Origin: CAYLZN01 sp964387935 | GTDB lineage: Bacteria > Acidobacteriota > Vicinamibacteria > Vicinamibacterales > JAFNAJ01 | Assembly (NCBI GenBank): GCA_964387935.1 | Contig: CAYLZN010000017.1 | Location: 1-33,052, forward strand | Length of the DNA stretch: 33,052 bases | Direction of reading: 5' to 3' | Shown here: one piece after another, positions 24,276 through 32,824 of the stretch | Layout: every line of letters starts with the position of its first letter | Position numbering within the stretch: position 1 is the stretch's first letter | Notes under the pieces: generated by a model | Seen by the model: the letters and a program-made list of their open reading frames with translations, nothing else | What the model was told of the DNA's origin: nothing | Database searches by the model: none | Program-made: the position numbers and the translations under genes

Positions 24276-24401
24276 CAGTGCTTGCTGGAAACTGGTGACT
24301 GGCAACTGGAAACTGGTGACTGGCAACTGGAAACTGGTAACTGGAAACTGGTAACTGGAAACTGAGAACTGGTAACTGGAAACTGGTAACTGGCAACTGA
24401 T
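24276..24401 (+). repeat. Heptad array C (AACTGGN family), 17 units plus head
   Basis: The longest array. After the head CAGTGCT-TGCTGGA the units run without phase slip to AACTGAT at 24401, three bases before ATG 24405 of the next GT4. Most units are AACTGGA or AACTGGT in near alternation; two begin GACTGG and one reads AACTGAG. The array forms the leader of the downstream gene. Confidence 0.97.
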
Positions 24402-24404
24402 CCG

Positions 24405-25601
24405 ATGCGCCTCCTGATCGTGTCGTCCTGGTTCCCGTATCCGCCGGACAACGGGAGCAAGATCCGCGCGTTCAACCTGATCGAGCAGCTGTCGCGACGG
24501 CACGAGATCACGCTGCTGTCGTTTGCGGAGGAGGGGGAGTCCAGGCCGGACCGGCTCAACGCATTACGCAGGATGTGCCGGGAAGTACGCACATTCGCCG
24601 GGAACCCCCACAAGGCCGGATCGTCACTGCCGCTCGTGGGCTTGCTGTCACCCGTCCCACGATCGTATCGGCAGACGTTCTCGCCGGCCCTCGCCGCAGC
24701 GATTGCCGAGGCGGCGCCCGCGCACGAGGCCCTGGTGGCGCTGGAGATTGGCGCCGCCGTCCACGCGCGTCGGGTACGGGGCATCCCCCGCGTCTTCGAG
24801 GAGGCCGAGGTGCGCGTGATCGAGCAGGCGGCGCAGCGGGGCTCGTTGGCGCGGAGGTGGCGACACCAGCTCACCTGGCGCAAGTACGCACGCTTCACCC
24901 GGCTCCTCGTCCGCGAGTTCGCGGCGACGACCGTCGTGTCAGCCGCCGAGCGCGACGCCTTGGGCCGTGCGGGCTGCGCGCTGGAGAGGGTCCACGTCGT
25001 GGACAACGGGGTGAGCGCAGCCCACCTGGCCTACGTCGCTCCAGCGCAGGCCGATACCCTCATCTATCCTGGCTCACCGACCTATGCGCCCAACCTGGAG
25101 GCGGTGCGCTGGTTTGCTGCGCGCGTCCTCCCGGCGATTCGTGCCGTGCGACCGGCCGTGCGGTTCGTGGTGACCGGCCGTGCGGATCGCGAGCACGCGG
25201 AGGCATTGACGCCGCTCGGTGTGTCGCTCGCGGGCTACGTGGACGACATTCGCCCACTCGTGGCAGGGAGCAGCGTGTGCGTGGTGCCGCTTCAGACGGG
25301 TGGCGGCACGCGCCTGAAGGTCCTCGAGGCCCTTGCGCTCGGCACGCCCGTCGTCAGCACCAGCAAGGGCGCGGAGGGCCTGGATCTCGAGGCGGGCCGG
25401 GACCTGTTGGTCGAGGACGATTCGCACGCCTTCGCGCGGGAGGTCGTGTCCGTCCTGTCGGATCCGGCGCTCCGCGCGCGGCTGTCGGCGAGCGGGCGAC
25501 GCGCCGTCGCGGAGCGCTACACGTGGGATCGGATTGGCGCGACGCTCGAGGAGGTGCTCGAGCGGACGGTGGATCACGGGCGCGCGAGGGGCGCGGCGTA
25601 G
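24405..25601 (+). CDS. Glycosyltransferase family 4, EPS/PEP-CTERM sugar-transferase type
   Basis: 398 residues. MRLLIVSSWFPYPPDNGSKI opens the acceptor domain; LIYPGSPTYAPNLEAVRWFA and TGGGTRLKVLEALALGTPVV form the donor domain. These are the hallmarks of the stp1-like GT4 group also seen at 620 and 17540. The first EX7E Glu is replaced by a Gly-rich turn, the second is kept (LEAL). The start codon lies three bases after heptad array C, and I see no standard ribosome-binding site, only the repeated GG dinucleotides of the array. The 3' end overlaps the convergent propeller gene by 28 bases. Likely adds a repeat-unit sugar. Confidence 0.9.
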   Translation: MRLLIVSSWFPYPPDNGSKIRAFNLIEQLSRRHEITLLSFAEEGESRPDRLNALRRMCREVRTFAGNPHKAGSSLPLVGLLSPVPRSYRQTFSPALAAAIAEAAPAHEALVALEIGAAVHARRVRGIPRVFEEAEVRVIEQAAQRGSLARRWRHQLTWRKYARFTRLLVREFAATTVVSAAERDALGRAGCALERVHVVDNGVSAAHLAYVAPAQADTLIYPGSPTYAPNLEAVRWFAARVLPAIRAVRPAVRFVVTGRADREHAEALTPLGVSLAGYVDDIRPLVAGSSVCVVPLQTGGGTRLKVLEALALGTPVVSTSKGAEGLDLEAGRDLLVEDDSHAFAREVVSVLSDPALRARLSASGRRAVAERYTWDRIGATLEEVLERTVDHGRARGAA

Positions 25602-28296
25602 CTGGGCGCGGGCGCCGACGCTGGCGCCTGGATCGTGGCGACGATCTTCTGAATCGAGAACAGGTCGCCGCGGGCCCACGGCCGATCGAGCCAGCGTTCC
25701 AACGTGGTGCGCGGCGAACCCGCCAGGTAGGCGTGCGCCATGAAGTACGACCACCCGGCCATCGGGGACACGAACGAGGTCTCGCCCACCTCGGCGTGAG
25801 CGCCGGCGCGCGTCAGGTACCACCAGCGCAGCCCGTTGCCGGCGACGCGCTGCTGCAGGTAGGTCTGCGCGCCGGCGACCTCGTCTCGGAGGTAGAGCCC
25901 GACCTCGGGCGTGATCCCGTAGAACACCGGCGCATACCAGCCCGTGATCTGGTTGCGCGCGTCGGGATAGGCGGCGTCGGCTCGAGAGCGGAGGCGCTCG
26001 AAGTCCCGTCCCGCCTCCATGGCTGCGGTGGCGGCCGCAACGCCAGCCTGTTCGGCGGCCGCATCGCCGAACCGCCGTGCCAGCCGGGCGTAGGCAATCG
26101 CACCGCCGATGTCCGCATAGTAGTCCATCGAGGTCCGATGGGCCTCGAACAACTGCTTCGCCCTCGTCCATGAGGCGCTCGCATACGTCCAGTCGTTGGT
26201 GACCTTCGCCCAGAGCCACAGCGCCGTGAGGGCGTTCAGGTCCGCCCCGGGCGGTGGCCAGGACGAGAGCGAGGCACGGAACGGCACCGCGTACGGTTCG
26301 CGCGCGACGCCCTGTCGCAGCCAGGGCAACCCGTTCCAGGGCAGATTGTCGAGAGGGGGATAGCGCGCGATGGCGGCGCTCACGTACGCGCGCGTCTGCT
26401 GCTGCAGGGTCCCATCGAGGTACGGATACGCGAGTGCCAGCGAGTAGACGAGTTCGGCAGGATCGTGCCAGTAGACGTTGCCGTGAGTCTCGTAGCCGAT
26501 GGACGGCGGGCCCGGCGGGTTGGGCGTGCGACGCGGCCAGACCCGAGTGGCGCTGAAACCCCGCTCGAGGAAAAAAGGCATCAGGTGGCCGCCCGCCGAG
26601 ACCAGCTGGCTCACTTCCTGCCGCAGTCGCGCGACCAGCGGAGCAGATGGGCTCGGGACGGGCACGTGCAGGTCGAGCCAGACATAATCGGCGACCGGCC
26701 TCGCATCGGCAGATGCCGCGATGCGGAGATTCTGCGGGGCCGTGGGACCAGTGCCGTCNNNNNNNNNNGTGGCGCGGGGCAGGCGTCGCCCGTCCGGTGG
26801 ACGAAGGCGGCAATCCCGCCAGCGATCACGCGCCAGTAGACCGCATCGGCGGCGACCACGACGCCCGGCTGCTGGTGTCCTTCGGTCACGCGAGGCGAGG
26901 GAAACGGATAGGCGGCGCCGCGGCCGGACATCGGGAAGAACGGCGCGGAGGAACCGGGCCCGCACTGGACGTAGCACTCGGGCCAGTCGTTGGAAACTGC
27001 GCCAAGGTGGGACAGCGCGCCGGTGCGCACGTTGATCGCGCCCAGCCGCTCCCAGTTGTCCACGAACAGCATGTCCCCGCCCAGGGTCAGGGCGGCCGGC
27101 TCGTCGGAGGTCAAACGAAACTGGTAGCCGAACGGGGTCGAGGCGGCGGCGGAGAGGCCGTCGATGTCCAGGGAGTCCAGCGAGAGCCTCCCCAGTTCCC
27201 CGTCGTACCTGGTGGACACGTGCACCGCGACCGGGCTATCCGTCTGAATGCCATGCCTCGCCCGGTAGGCGACGTAGACGTCGCGGCCTCTGACCGCCGG
27301 CTGCGCTGGAACATCGTTGTTCCCGTGGGTATAAAGCACCGGGGCCACGCCGCGAGGCGTTCCCGTGGCGACATCGAGGGTGAAGAGCGTCTGCGCGTCG
27401 GGGCGTCCTTGCAGGTAGCTCACAATCTGTGGCCGCACCAGCGCCCAGTCTGCTGTCCAGTCCGCCTGTCGCGTACCCGCAGCATCCAACGCGGCGTCGC
27501 CTTCGTGCAGGAGCTTGTGGAAGAACTCGAGCGGCTGCGCGCGATAGAAGACCGTGCTGCCAGCCACGACCGGCGCGCGGTCCGCGAGGCTCTGCCCGCG
27601 GAGCGGCGAGACCCAGCGCAACTGCCCCGTACTGGCGTCAACAGCGAGCGCTTCAATCCGCTCCGAGCCGACCAGCACGAGCGAGCCGTCGACGGACAAC
27701 GCGGGAGACGTCAGGATCGGCGCACCCGCGTCGTAGTGCCACGCGAGGGTTCCGGCAGACGCGTCGAGTGCGAACAGGGTCCCCTCCGTAGACGCCACGT
27801 AGAGGCGGTCTCGCCCAGGGTCGACGAGCGGGGCCGTCGCGCTCCATGACGTGAACGTGCGCCACACCGGCTCGCCCGTAGCGGCCCGCCAGGCGTAGGT
27901 GAACCCGTCGTGAGAGCTGGCGACGACCAGGTCTCCGACGACCGCCAGGGAGTGGCGGATGGGGCCCTCCGTGCGCGCCCTCCACAGGGGCGCGCCGGTC
28001 CGCGCGTCCCGCGCGAACACGTCACCCTCCATGCTGCCGACGAAGAGCCGACCCGCAGCGACCACAGGCTGTGCCCGCGAGGCCATCGGCGCCTCGTACC
28101 ACTTCCACGCATAGCAGTAGGGGGGATCGATCTGCAGGGGTGATGCGCCGGTCCGCTGTGCGTCGCGGCCGAACTGCGGCCAGTCGCTCGGGGGGATGGC
28201 GGCCGACTGCGCACGCGGCCACGCCACCACACAGCCCACAACCACGACGAGGGTGCACACCAACGCGGTCGGGGCAGGATGTGGCACGGCGGTCAT
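25574..28296 (-). CDS. Secreted PQQ-type beta-propeller protein with C-terminal helical domain, split by gap
   Basis: About 906 residues across a 10-N gap. ATG 28296 opens a hydrophobic export signal (TALVCTLVVVVGCVVAW). IPPSDWPQFGRDAQRTG starts the beta-propeller. Blade motifs such as GRLFVGSMEGDVFARDARTG, RLYVASTEGTLFALDASAG and LVLVGSERIEALAVDASTGQ show the PQQ/WD-like repeat that binds ligands or forms a scaffold rather than proving PQQ binding. After the gap, about 390 residues are mainly helical (ELVYSLALAYPYLD, LTALWLWAKVTNDW, YYADIGGAIAYARLARRFG), suggesting an alpha/alpha toroid like that of polysaccharide lyases or unsaturated-sugar hydrolases; no catalytic residues can be named. 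It is the last gene of the export block and is separated from it by heptad array D. It probably acts in the periplasm or matrix. Confidence 0.75.
26759..26768. other. Assembly gap (10 N) inside propeller gene
   Basis: Both sides are open: HRTGDACPAP before and DGTGPTAPQNLRI after, on the minus strand. For one intact gene the true length must leave remainder 2 when divided by 3. Two separate genes are possible but there is no stop or start near the gap. Confidence 0.95.
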
Positions 28297-28358
28297 GAAC
28301 CTCAGTGTGACAATCGGCTCGCGGCCTGCGACCCACGGCGCGCGGCCAGCGCCCGGAC

Positions 28359-28400
28359 ACGTGCTCGCTGGGAACTGGGAACTGGTAACTGGTAACTGAA
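28359..28400 (+). repeat. Heptad array D (AACTGGN family), 5 units plus head
   Basis: Head ACGTGCT-CGCTGGG, then AACTGGG, two AACTGGT and AACTGAA. It lies in the 109-base gap between the beta-barrel gene and the propeller gene, five bases from the beta-barrel stop. Because those genes are on the minus strand it would be transcribed as the complement, unlike arrays B and C. Confidence 0.93.
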
Positions 28401-28405
28401 ACCTG

Positions 28406-29656
28406 TCACGGCGGCAGTGGCCGGTCCAGCGGTCGGACCTGCCCGCTCGCCCCGTACACGACAAACCCGTTGATCACCAGGCTGTCCCAGGAGAGCCCTC
28501 CCGGCGTTCCGCCGGCGTGCTTCGAATAGTACCCGTAGGCGCCGACGCGAAGGCGCGCGTTCAACTGCGTCGACAGCCCTCCGCCGTACTGCGTATCGAC
28601 ATCCGTGCGGTGCGTGTAGTTGAGATTGTGGTACGCCCCCATGACGAAGCCGCGCCAGCGGTAGCCGAAGGGGACGGTCCAGGTCAGCTCACCGCCGCGT
28701 ATCTCGTAGGTGCCGGTGTTCGCGTCGAAGGAGAAGGCCCGATCCTGGGTCAGGAGCAGCGAAAGCGCCTGGCCGCTCTGCCTGGTGTGCGCCACCAGCG
28801 CCTGCACGACGAGCCCGTCGAGCTGGCCCGCGTCCATGCCAGGCGTGGAACTGGTCCGCTGGGCCACGTACACCTGGCCGCTCAGGAGCCCCCCGGGGGC
28901 GAAGGACACGCCCCCTCCAAGGCTCGTGGCCGTCGTGTCCCGCTCCGACCTCACGTAGAAGTGGTCCGTCCGCAGGCTGAAGCCGGCGAACACCGACGTG
29001 ACGGGTGTCACTTGATACGTGGCGGCCACCGTCCCGAGGCTCACCAGGGAGTTGAGCGTCTCGTGAAGGGGTGACTCCTGGTAGACAGCGTCGGCGTCGT
29101 AGGTCGTCCGCATGGCGCTCGCCGTGAGCCCGAGCGACCACCGGCCGGCCAGGTCGAGCCCGGAGGTCAGGGCGGCCGTCTTCTCGACCCGGCGCGAACG
29201 GGCGCCGTTCTCGAAGCCCGTGGGCTTCGCACTGGTTTCCTTGCGTTGCGCCGTTCCCGTCCACCTGAAGCGATCGGAGCTCGACCCGATCAGACCCTCC
29301 CAGAGGAGATTGGCGGCAGGCTGACCGGTCAGGGTGCTGATCTCTTCCTGGTTCTTCACCTGGATGAACTCGGCGGCCGCGGCGCCGCCGATCACGAACT
29401 GGCGGACCTGGGTCCAGGCCCGAATCTGTGGAATGGCGAAGTACTGAGGCCCGCCAATCACCTCGGTCGCCTCGCCGTTCATGTTCGAGTCGTAACCGGC
29501 GACGAACACGATCCCGGGATTGAACCCAAGCGGGCCGAAGCGGAACTGCGATTCCGAGACCGGGTCAGAGGACGTGACCTGGGCGTGCCCGGGCCAGGCC
29601 AGGCTCCACGAGACAGCGGTCGCCGCGAGGCACAGGCAGGTCCGGCGGGATGTCAC
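28406..29656 (-). CDS. Outer-membrane beta-barrel protein of the EPS export operon
   Basis: 416 residues from GTG 29656, overlapping the Wzc stop as GTGA. A signal peptide (CLCLAATAVSWSLAWPGHAQ) is followed by GFNPGIVFVAGYDSNMN and then alternating polar/hydrophobic strands throughout, such as WSLGLTASAMRTTYDA, SVFAGFSLRTDHFYV and RVGAYGYYSKHAG, consistent with a barrel of about 16-18 strands. I do not recognise a named family with certainty. Its tight coupling to wzc and wza suggests it is the outer-membrane porin that completes the export channel, especially because the OPX protein here lacks a membrane-spanning end. The residues after VINGFVVYGASGQ are short and end in PLPP, not in the aromatic residue usual for BAM substrates. 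Confidence 0.78.
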   Translation of the reverse strand: MTSRRTCLCLAATAVSWSLAWPGHAQVTSSDPVSESQFRFGPLGFNPGIVFVAGYDSNMNGEATEVIGGPQYFAIPQIRAWTQVRQFVIGGAAAAEFIQVKNQEEISTLTGQPAANLLWEGLIGSSSDRFRWTGTAQRKETSAKPTGFENGARSRRVEKTAALTSGLDLAGRWSLGLTASAMRTTYDADAVYQESPLHETLNSLVSLGTVAATYQVTPVTSVFAGFSLRTDHFYVRSERDTTATSLGGGVSFAPGGLLSGQVYVAQRTSSTPGMDAGQLDGLVVQALVAHTRQSGQALSLLLTQDRAFSFDANTGTYEIRGGELTWTVPFGYRWRGFVMGAYHNLNYTHRTDVDTQYGGGLSTQLNARLRVGAYGYYSKHAGGTPGGLSWDSLVINGFVVYGASGQVRPLDRPLPP

Positions 29657-31894
29657 CTGGCGCCCTCCGCGCTCCGCTTGCCCTTGGGGTCGGCGTAGTA
29701 GGTCGAGTATTCCTTCCGGTAGTACTCCGGATAGTAGGACGCATTCCGCTCGAGGTCCACCTTGTTGAGAACCGCCCCGACGAATCGCGCGTGTCCGTGG
29801 ACGAGGTGCTGCACGGCCGTGCGGGCGGTATCCGCCGGCACCATCTCGGTGCCCACGACGAGCAGCACGCCCGTGACGTCGCGGGCGAGGAGTGCGGCAT
29901 CGGCGACGGCCATCACGGGGGGCGAGTCGATCACGACCCACTGCGCCTCGCGCTCGAGATGTTCGAGCAGGGACGCCATCCGGGGCTGCCCGATCAGATC
30001 CGCCCCATTGACGGAGGCCGTTCCCGCGGTGACCACGGAGAGGTGCGGGATCAGGGTCGGGCGGACCACGTCGCTGGCGTCGAGTCGTCGCGTGAGGTAA
30101 TCCGAGAGTCCTGGCGCCCCATCGATGCCCACGAGGCCCGCCACGGACGGACGGCGCAGGTCGGCATCGACGAGCACCACACGGTCGCCGGCGTCGGCAA
30201 GCGCCCGCGCCAGGCTCACGGCCACGGTNNNNNNNNNNCTCGCGGGGAGCAGCGCTGGTGACGAGGATCGACCCTCCGCCCTGGCGAGGGGCGTTCAGCA
30301 CCACGTAGCTCCGCACCCGGCGGATCGCCTCGACGAAGCCGGGACTGCGGTAGCGCAGGATCGAGCCGCCCTCGGGCAGGTCCACCTTCGGGACGAGGCC
30401 GACGAACGGGAGACGGAGTTCCGCCTGAATGGCCTCAGGCGTGCGCAGGCGCCGATCGAACTGCTCCCGCGCCACGACCAGACTGAGGCCCAGCAGCAGG
30501 CTGGCGAAGAGCGCCGCCAGCGCGTTGCGCATCCGGTCGGGGCGAACCGGCGCGCCCGGCGGTTCCGCCCAGTCGATCACGCGAATGCCGCTCGCCCGGA
30601 TGTCGCTCGAGATGCCAGCCTGGCGCGCGCGCTGGAGTAGTGTTTCGTACACCTGCCGGTCACTGGCCGCCTCGCGTTCGAGCACGCCGTACTCGAGATC
30701 CTTGCGCCCGAGGCTCTGGGCCTCTGCCTTCTGCGCGTCGAGGGCGCGTGCCATGTTCCGCTCCTGCGCCTCGGCCGCCAGGTAGTCGTTCTTGACCACC
30801 TGAACCACCTTCTCGATGTCGAGCTGCAGGCGCACGCGTGCGGAGTCGAGGGCGGTCGTGTTCTTGATCATCTCCGGGTGTCGATCCCCGAAGCGCTGCG
30901 ACAGTTCCGCGCGCTGCCGCTCCAGTTCGGCCACCTGGCCGCGCAGGATCTGCACGCCGCCGTTGCTCGCGATCACCTGCACCGTGTCGAGCGGCACGCC
31001 GTTGGTGCGAGCGGCCTCCACCTGCCGGTAGACCCCTTCTTTCGCGATGCGCTCCGTCTTGGCCCGCGTCACCGCCGTGTTCAGATCGTTCAGCTTCTGA
31101 ACGACGATGTTCTGGCGGTCGTCGAGGGCGACGGCATCGTTGCGTTCGCGGTAGTGCTGGAGGGCGGCTTCGCTCGCCTCGACCTTCTTGCGCTGCGCGG
31201 CGAGCTGTTCGTCGAGCCACGACGAGGATTGCCGGGCGGCGGCGAACCGCGACTCGAGATCCTGCGCGATGTACTGCTTGACGAGCGTGTTCACCGCGTC
31301 TGCCGCCAGCGCCGGGTCCGAGGCCGCGAAGGCAACGGTGACGATGGGGCTGCTGTCCGAGCGGGCGAGGGACAGCCGTGACACGAAGGCGCCGGCATGA
31401 GCCCGAGCACGCTCCTCTGGGCTCGTCGTGGCCGGCGCGGCAGGTGAGGGGGGCTGCCCGATCCAGGTGCGCACCCGCTCCCAGAGCGTTGGTTTCGGCT
31501 GGAACTCCGCGTGGGTCCAGAGCTCGAGTGCCTGCACCGTCTTGACGATCAGCGGCCGGCTTCTGAGAACCTCCCGTTCGGCCTCGAGGGTGCCCGGAGT
31601 GCCTTCGCGGTCTGCCGGGCCGTTGTTGAAGACCTGGGGAACCGTGGGGCCGGTGTCCACCACCACCTGCGCGACGGCCTCGTAGACGGGTTTCTGCAGG
31701 TACACGAAGGACAGCGCTGGCAGGAGGACGCCCAGCGTGGCCAGGATGCCCAGCCAACGGTGCTTCCGGAGGGCTCGCACCACATGAAGCGGGGGACGTT
31801 CCGGCGTGCCCAGCATTCCAGAGGAGGTTCCCTTCTCTCGGCCAGGGCGAATCGCGGGCACCGCCCGCACCGACGCGCCAGGGTCGCTGGCCAT
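29653..31894 (-). CDS. wzc: Wzc-like polysaccharide co-polymerase / BY-type tyrosine kinase, with gap at Walker A
   Basis: About 746 residues if the gap is 9 bases. Starts at ATG 31894, whose A is shared with the upstream TGA, behind GAGGTGG. A first membrane helix (HRWLGILATLGVLLPALSFVYL) is followed by a large periplasmic part with long coiled coil (about 190-410), then a second helix (NALAALFASLLLGLSLVV). The cytoplasmic kinase has SILVTSAAPRE, the gap, TVAVSLARALADAGDRVVLV, the Walker A' DADLRRP, and Walker B VVIDSPP. The C-terminus has the Tyr cluster (seven Tyr within about 14 residues, starting YYPEYYRKEY) that is autophosphorylated. Known Wzc proteins set chain length together with Wzy and OPX by cycles of phosphorylation. 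No Wzb phosphatase gene is visible. Confidence 0.9.
30229..30238. other. Assembly gap (10 N) replacing part of the Wzc P-loop
   Basis: The flanks read SAAPRE and TVAVSLA. The family sequence is normally xxEGK[ST]TxA, so exactly nine missing bases (Gly-Lys-Ser/Thr) would both restore the frame and complete Walker A. Confidence 0.95.
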
Positions 31895-32727
31895 CAGAAC
31901 CACCTCGAGGCGACCATGATCGTGTCTCCGGGTTTCACTGGGTCGTCGAGCTTCACCTTCACGTCTTTCTTCTGGCCGTCGACGATGCGGATGATCTTGA
32001 GGCGCCCCGACGAGGCCAGGGGGGTCATCCCGCCAGCCTGGGCGATGGCCTGGAAGACGGTGAGATTCGGCCGGAACGGGTGCGCGCCTGGCGTCAGCAC
32101 CTGGCCGAGGACGTAGATCTCCTGCGCCTTCGGTACGAAGATCGTGTCGCCGTCCTCGAGCGCCGGGTTCTTCGTAAGCCGGCCAGCCTGCAGATCGTCG
32201 ACGGCGAAGCGTTCAGTGGCGGTCGCCCCGGGTTGGTCGGGCAGCAACGGGCCCTGGGCCGGGCCGGTCGACCGGTCGCGCCGGACGAGCACGAGTTCCG
32301 AGCCCGCGGTGGGCGCCAGGGAGCCGGCGGCGGCCAGCGCCTCGAGCATCGTGAGGGGGCCCGTCAGGGCGATGGAGCCGGGTCGCGTCACTTCTCCGGT
32401 CACGAAGACCCGCCGGCTTCGGTACTCGGCGATCGACACCGATACCTGAGGGGACTTGAGGTAGCCGTCGGCCAGCCGCTTGGTCAGGTCCGCCTTGATC
32501 TCACGCGGGAGGCGGCCGCCGACTGCGAGGCGCCCGAGCAACGGGAACTCCAGGAAGCCGTCCGGAGCGACGGGAAACCGACCGGACAGGTCCGGCTGGC
32601 CGAACACCGACACCTCCAGCAGGTCCCCGGGCCCAACGTGGTATTCCTCGGTTTGGGCCGCCTCGGGCGGGCGGTCCGCCGCGGAGATCAGCCCGAGCAG
32701 CACTGCAAGGACGAACGGAAAGCGCAT
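31894..32727 (-). CDS. wza: Polysaccharide export protein (OPX/Wza-like), short form without membrane-spanning C-terminus
   Basis: 277 residues from ATG 32727, chosen because a signal peptide starts there (RFPFVLAVLLGLISAADR); the frame is open upstream to 32880 but would mask the signal. The Poly_export domain begins EEYHVGPGDLLEVSVFGQPD (about 28-105), and two SLBB domains follow (SRRVFVTGEVTRPGSIALTG and QEIYVLGQVLTPGAHPF). It ends at VKPGDTIMVASRWF, directly after the second SLBB, so the amphipathic helix that forms the outer-membrane pore in E. coli Wza is absent. There is also no lipobox cysteine. The stop shares one base with the wzc start. This short class would need a separate porin, for which the beta-barrel at 28406 is a candidate. 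Confidence 0.9.
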   Translation of the reverse strand: MRFPFVLAVLLGLISAADRPPEAAQTEEYHVGPGDLLEVSVFGQPDLSGRFPVAPDGFLEFPLLGRLAVGGRLPREIKADLTKRLADGYLKSPQVSVSIAEYRSRRVFVTGEVTRPGSIALTGPLTMLEALAAAGSLAPTAGSELVLVRRDRSTGPAQGPLLPDQPGATATERFAVDDLQAGRLTKNPALEDGDTIFVPKAQEIYVLGQVLTPGAHPFRPNLTVFQAIAQAGGMTPLASSGRLKIIRIVDGQKKDVKVKLDDPVKPGDTIMVASRWF

Positions 32728-32754
32728 GCGTGTCCCCACCCGGGGCACCTCGAC

Positions 32755-32770
32755 AGCAGGGTCTGTGCCA
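32755..32770 (-). promoter_or_regulatory. Probable sigma-54 promoter of the wza-wzc-barrel operon
   Basis: On the minus strand TGGCACAGACCCTGCT matches the -24/-12 consensus TGGCACG-N4-TTGCW at all but two defined positions, with the invariant GG-N10-GC spacing. Transcription would start near 32744, giving a ~17-base leader with GGTGGGGA before ATG 32727. No enhancer site could be identified. Confidence 0.5.
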
Positions 32771-32824
32771 ATCAAGCGCACCGTGGGGTGCGCCGGACTC
32801 TGAAACGGGTACGCGTCTCGCACA

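Noticed and set aside
24276..24401. CRISPR-like repetition
   Set aside because: Units are 7 bases in direct tandem with no spacers, and no cas genes are present.
28296..28464. N-terminal extension of the propeller gene upstream of ATG 28296
   Set aside because: The open frame there is encoded partly by heptad array D and lacks a signal peptide, whereas ATG 28296 opens one directly.
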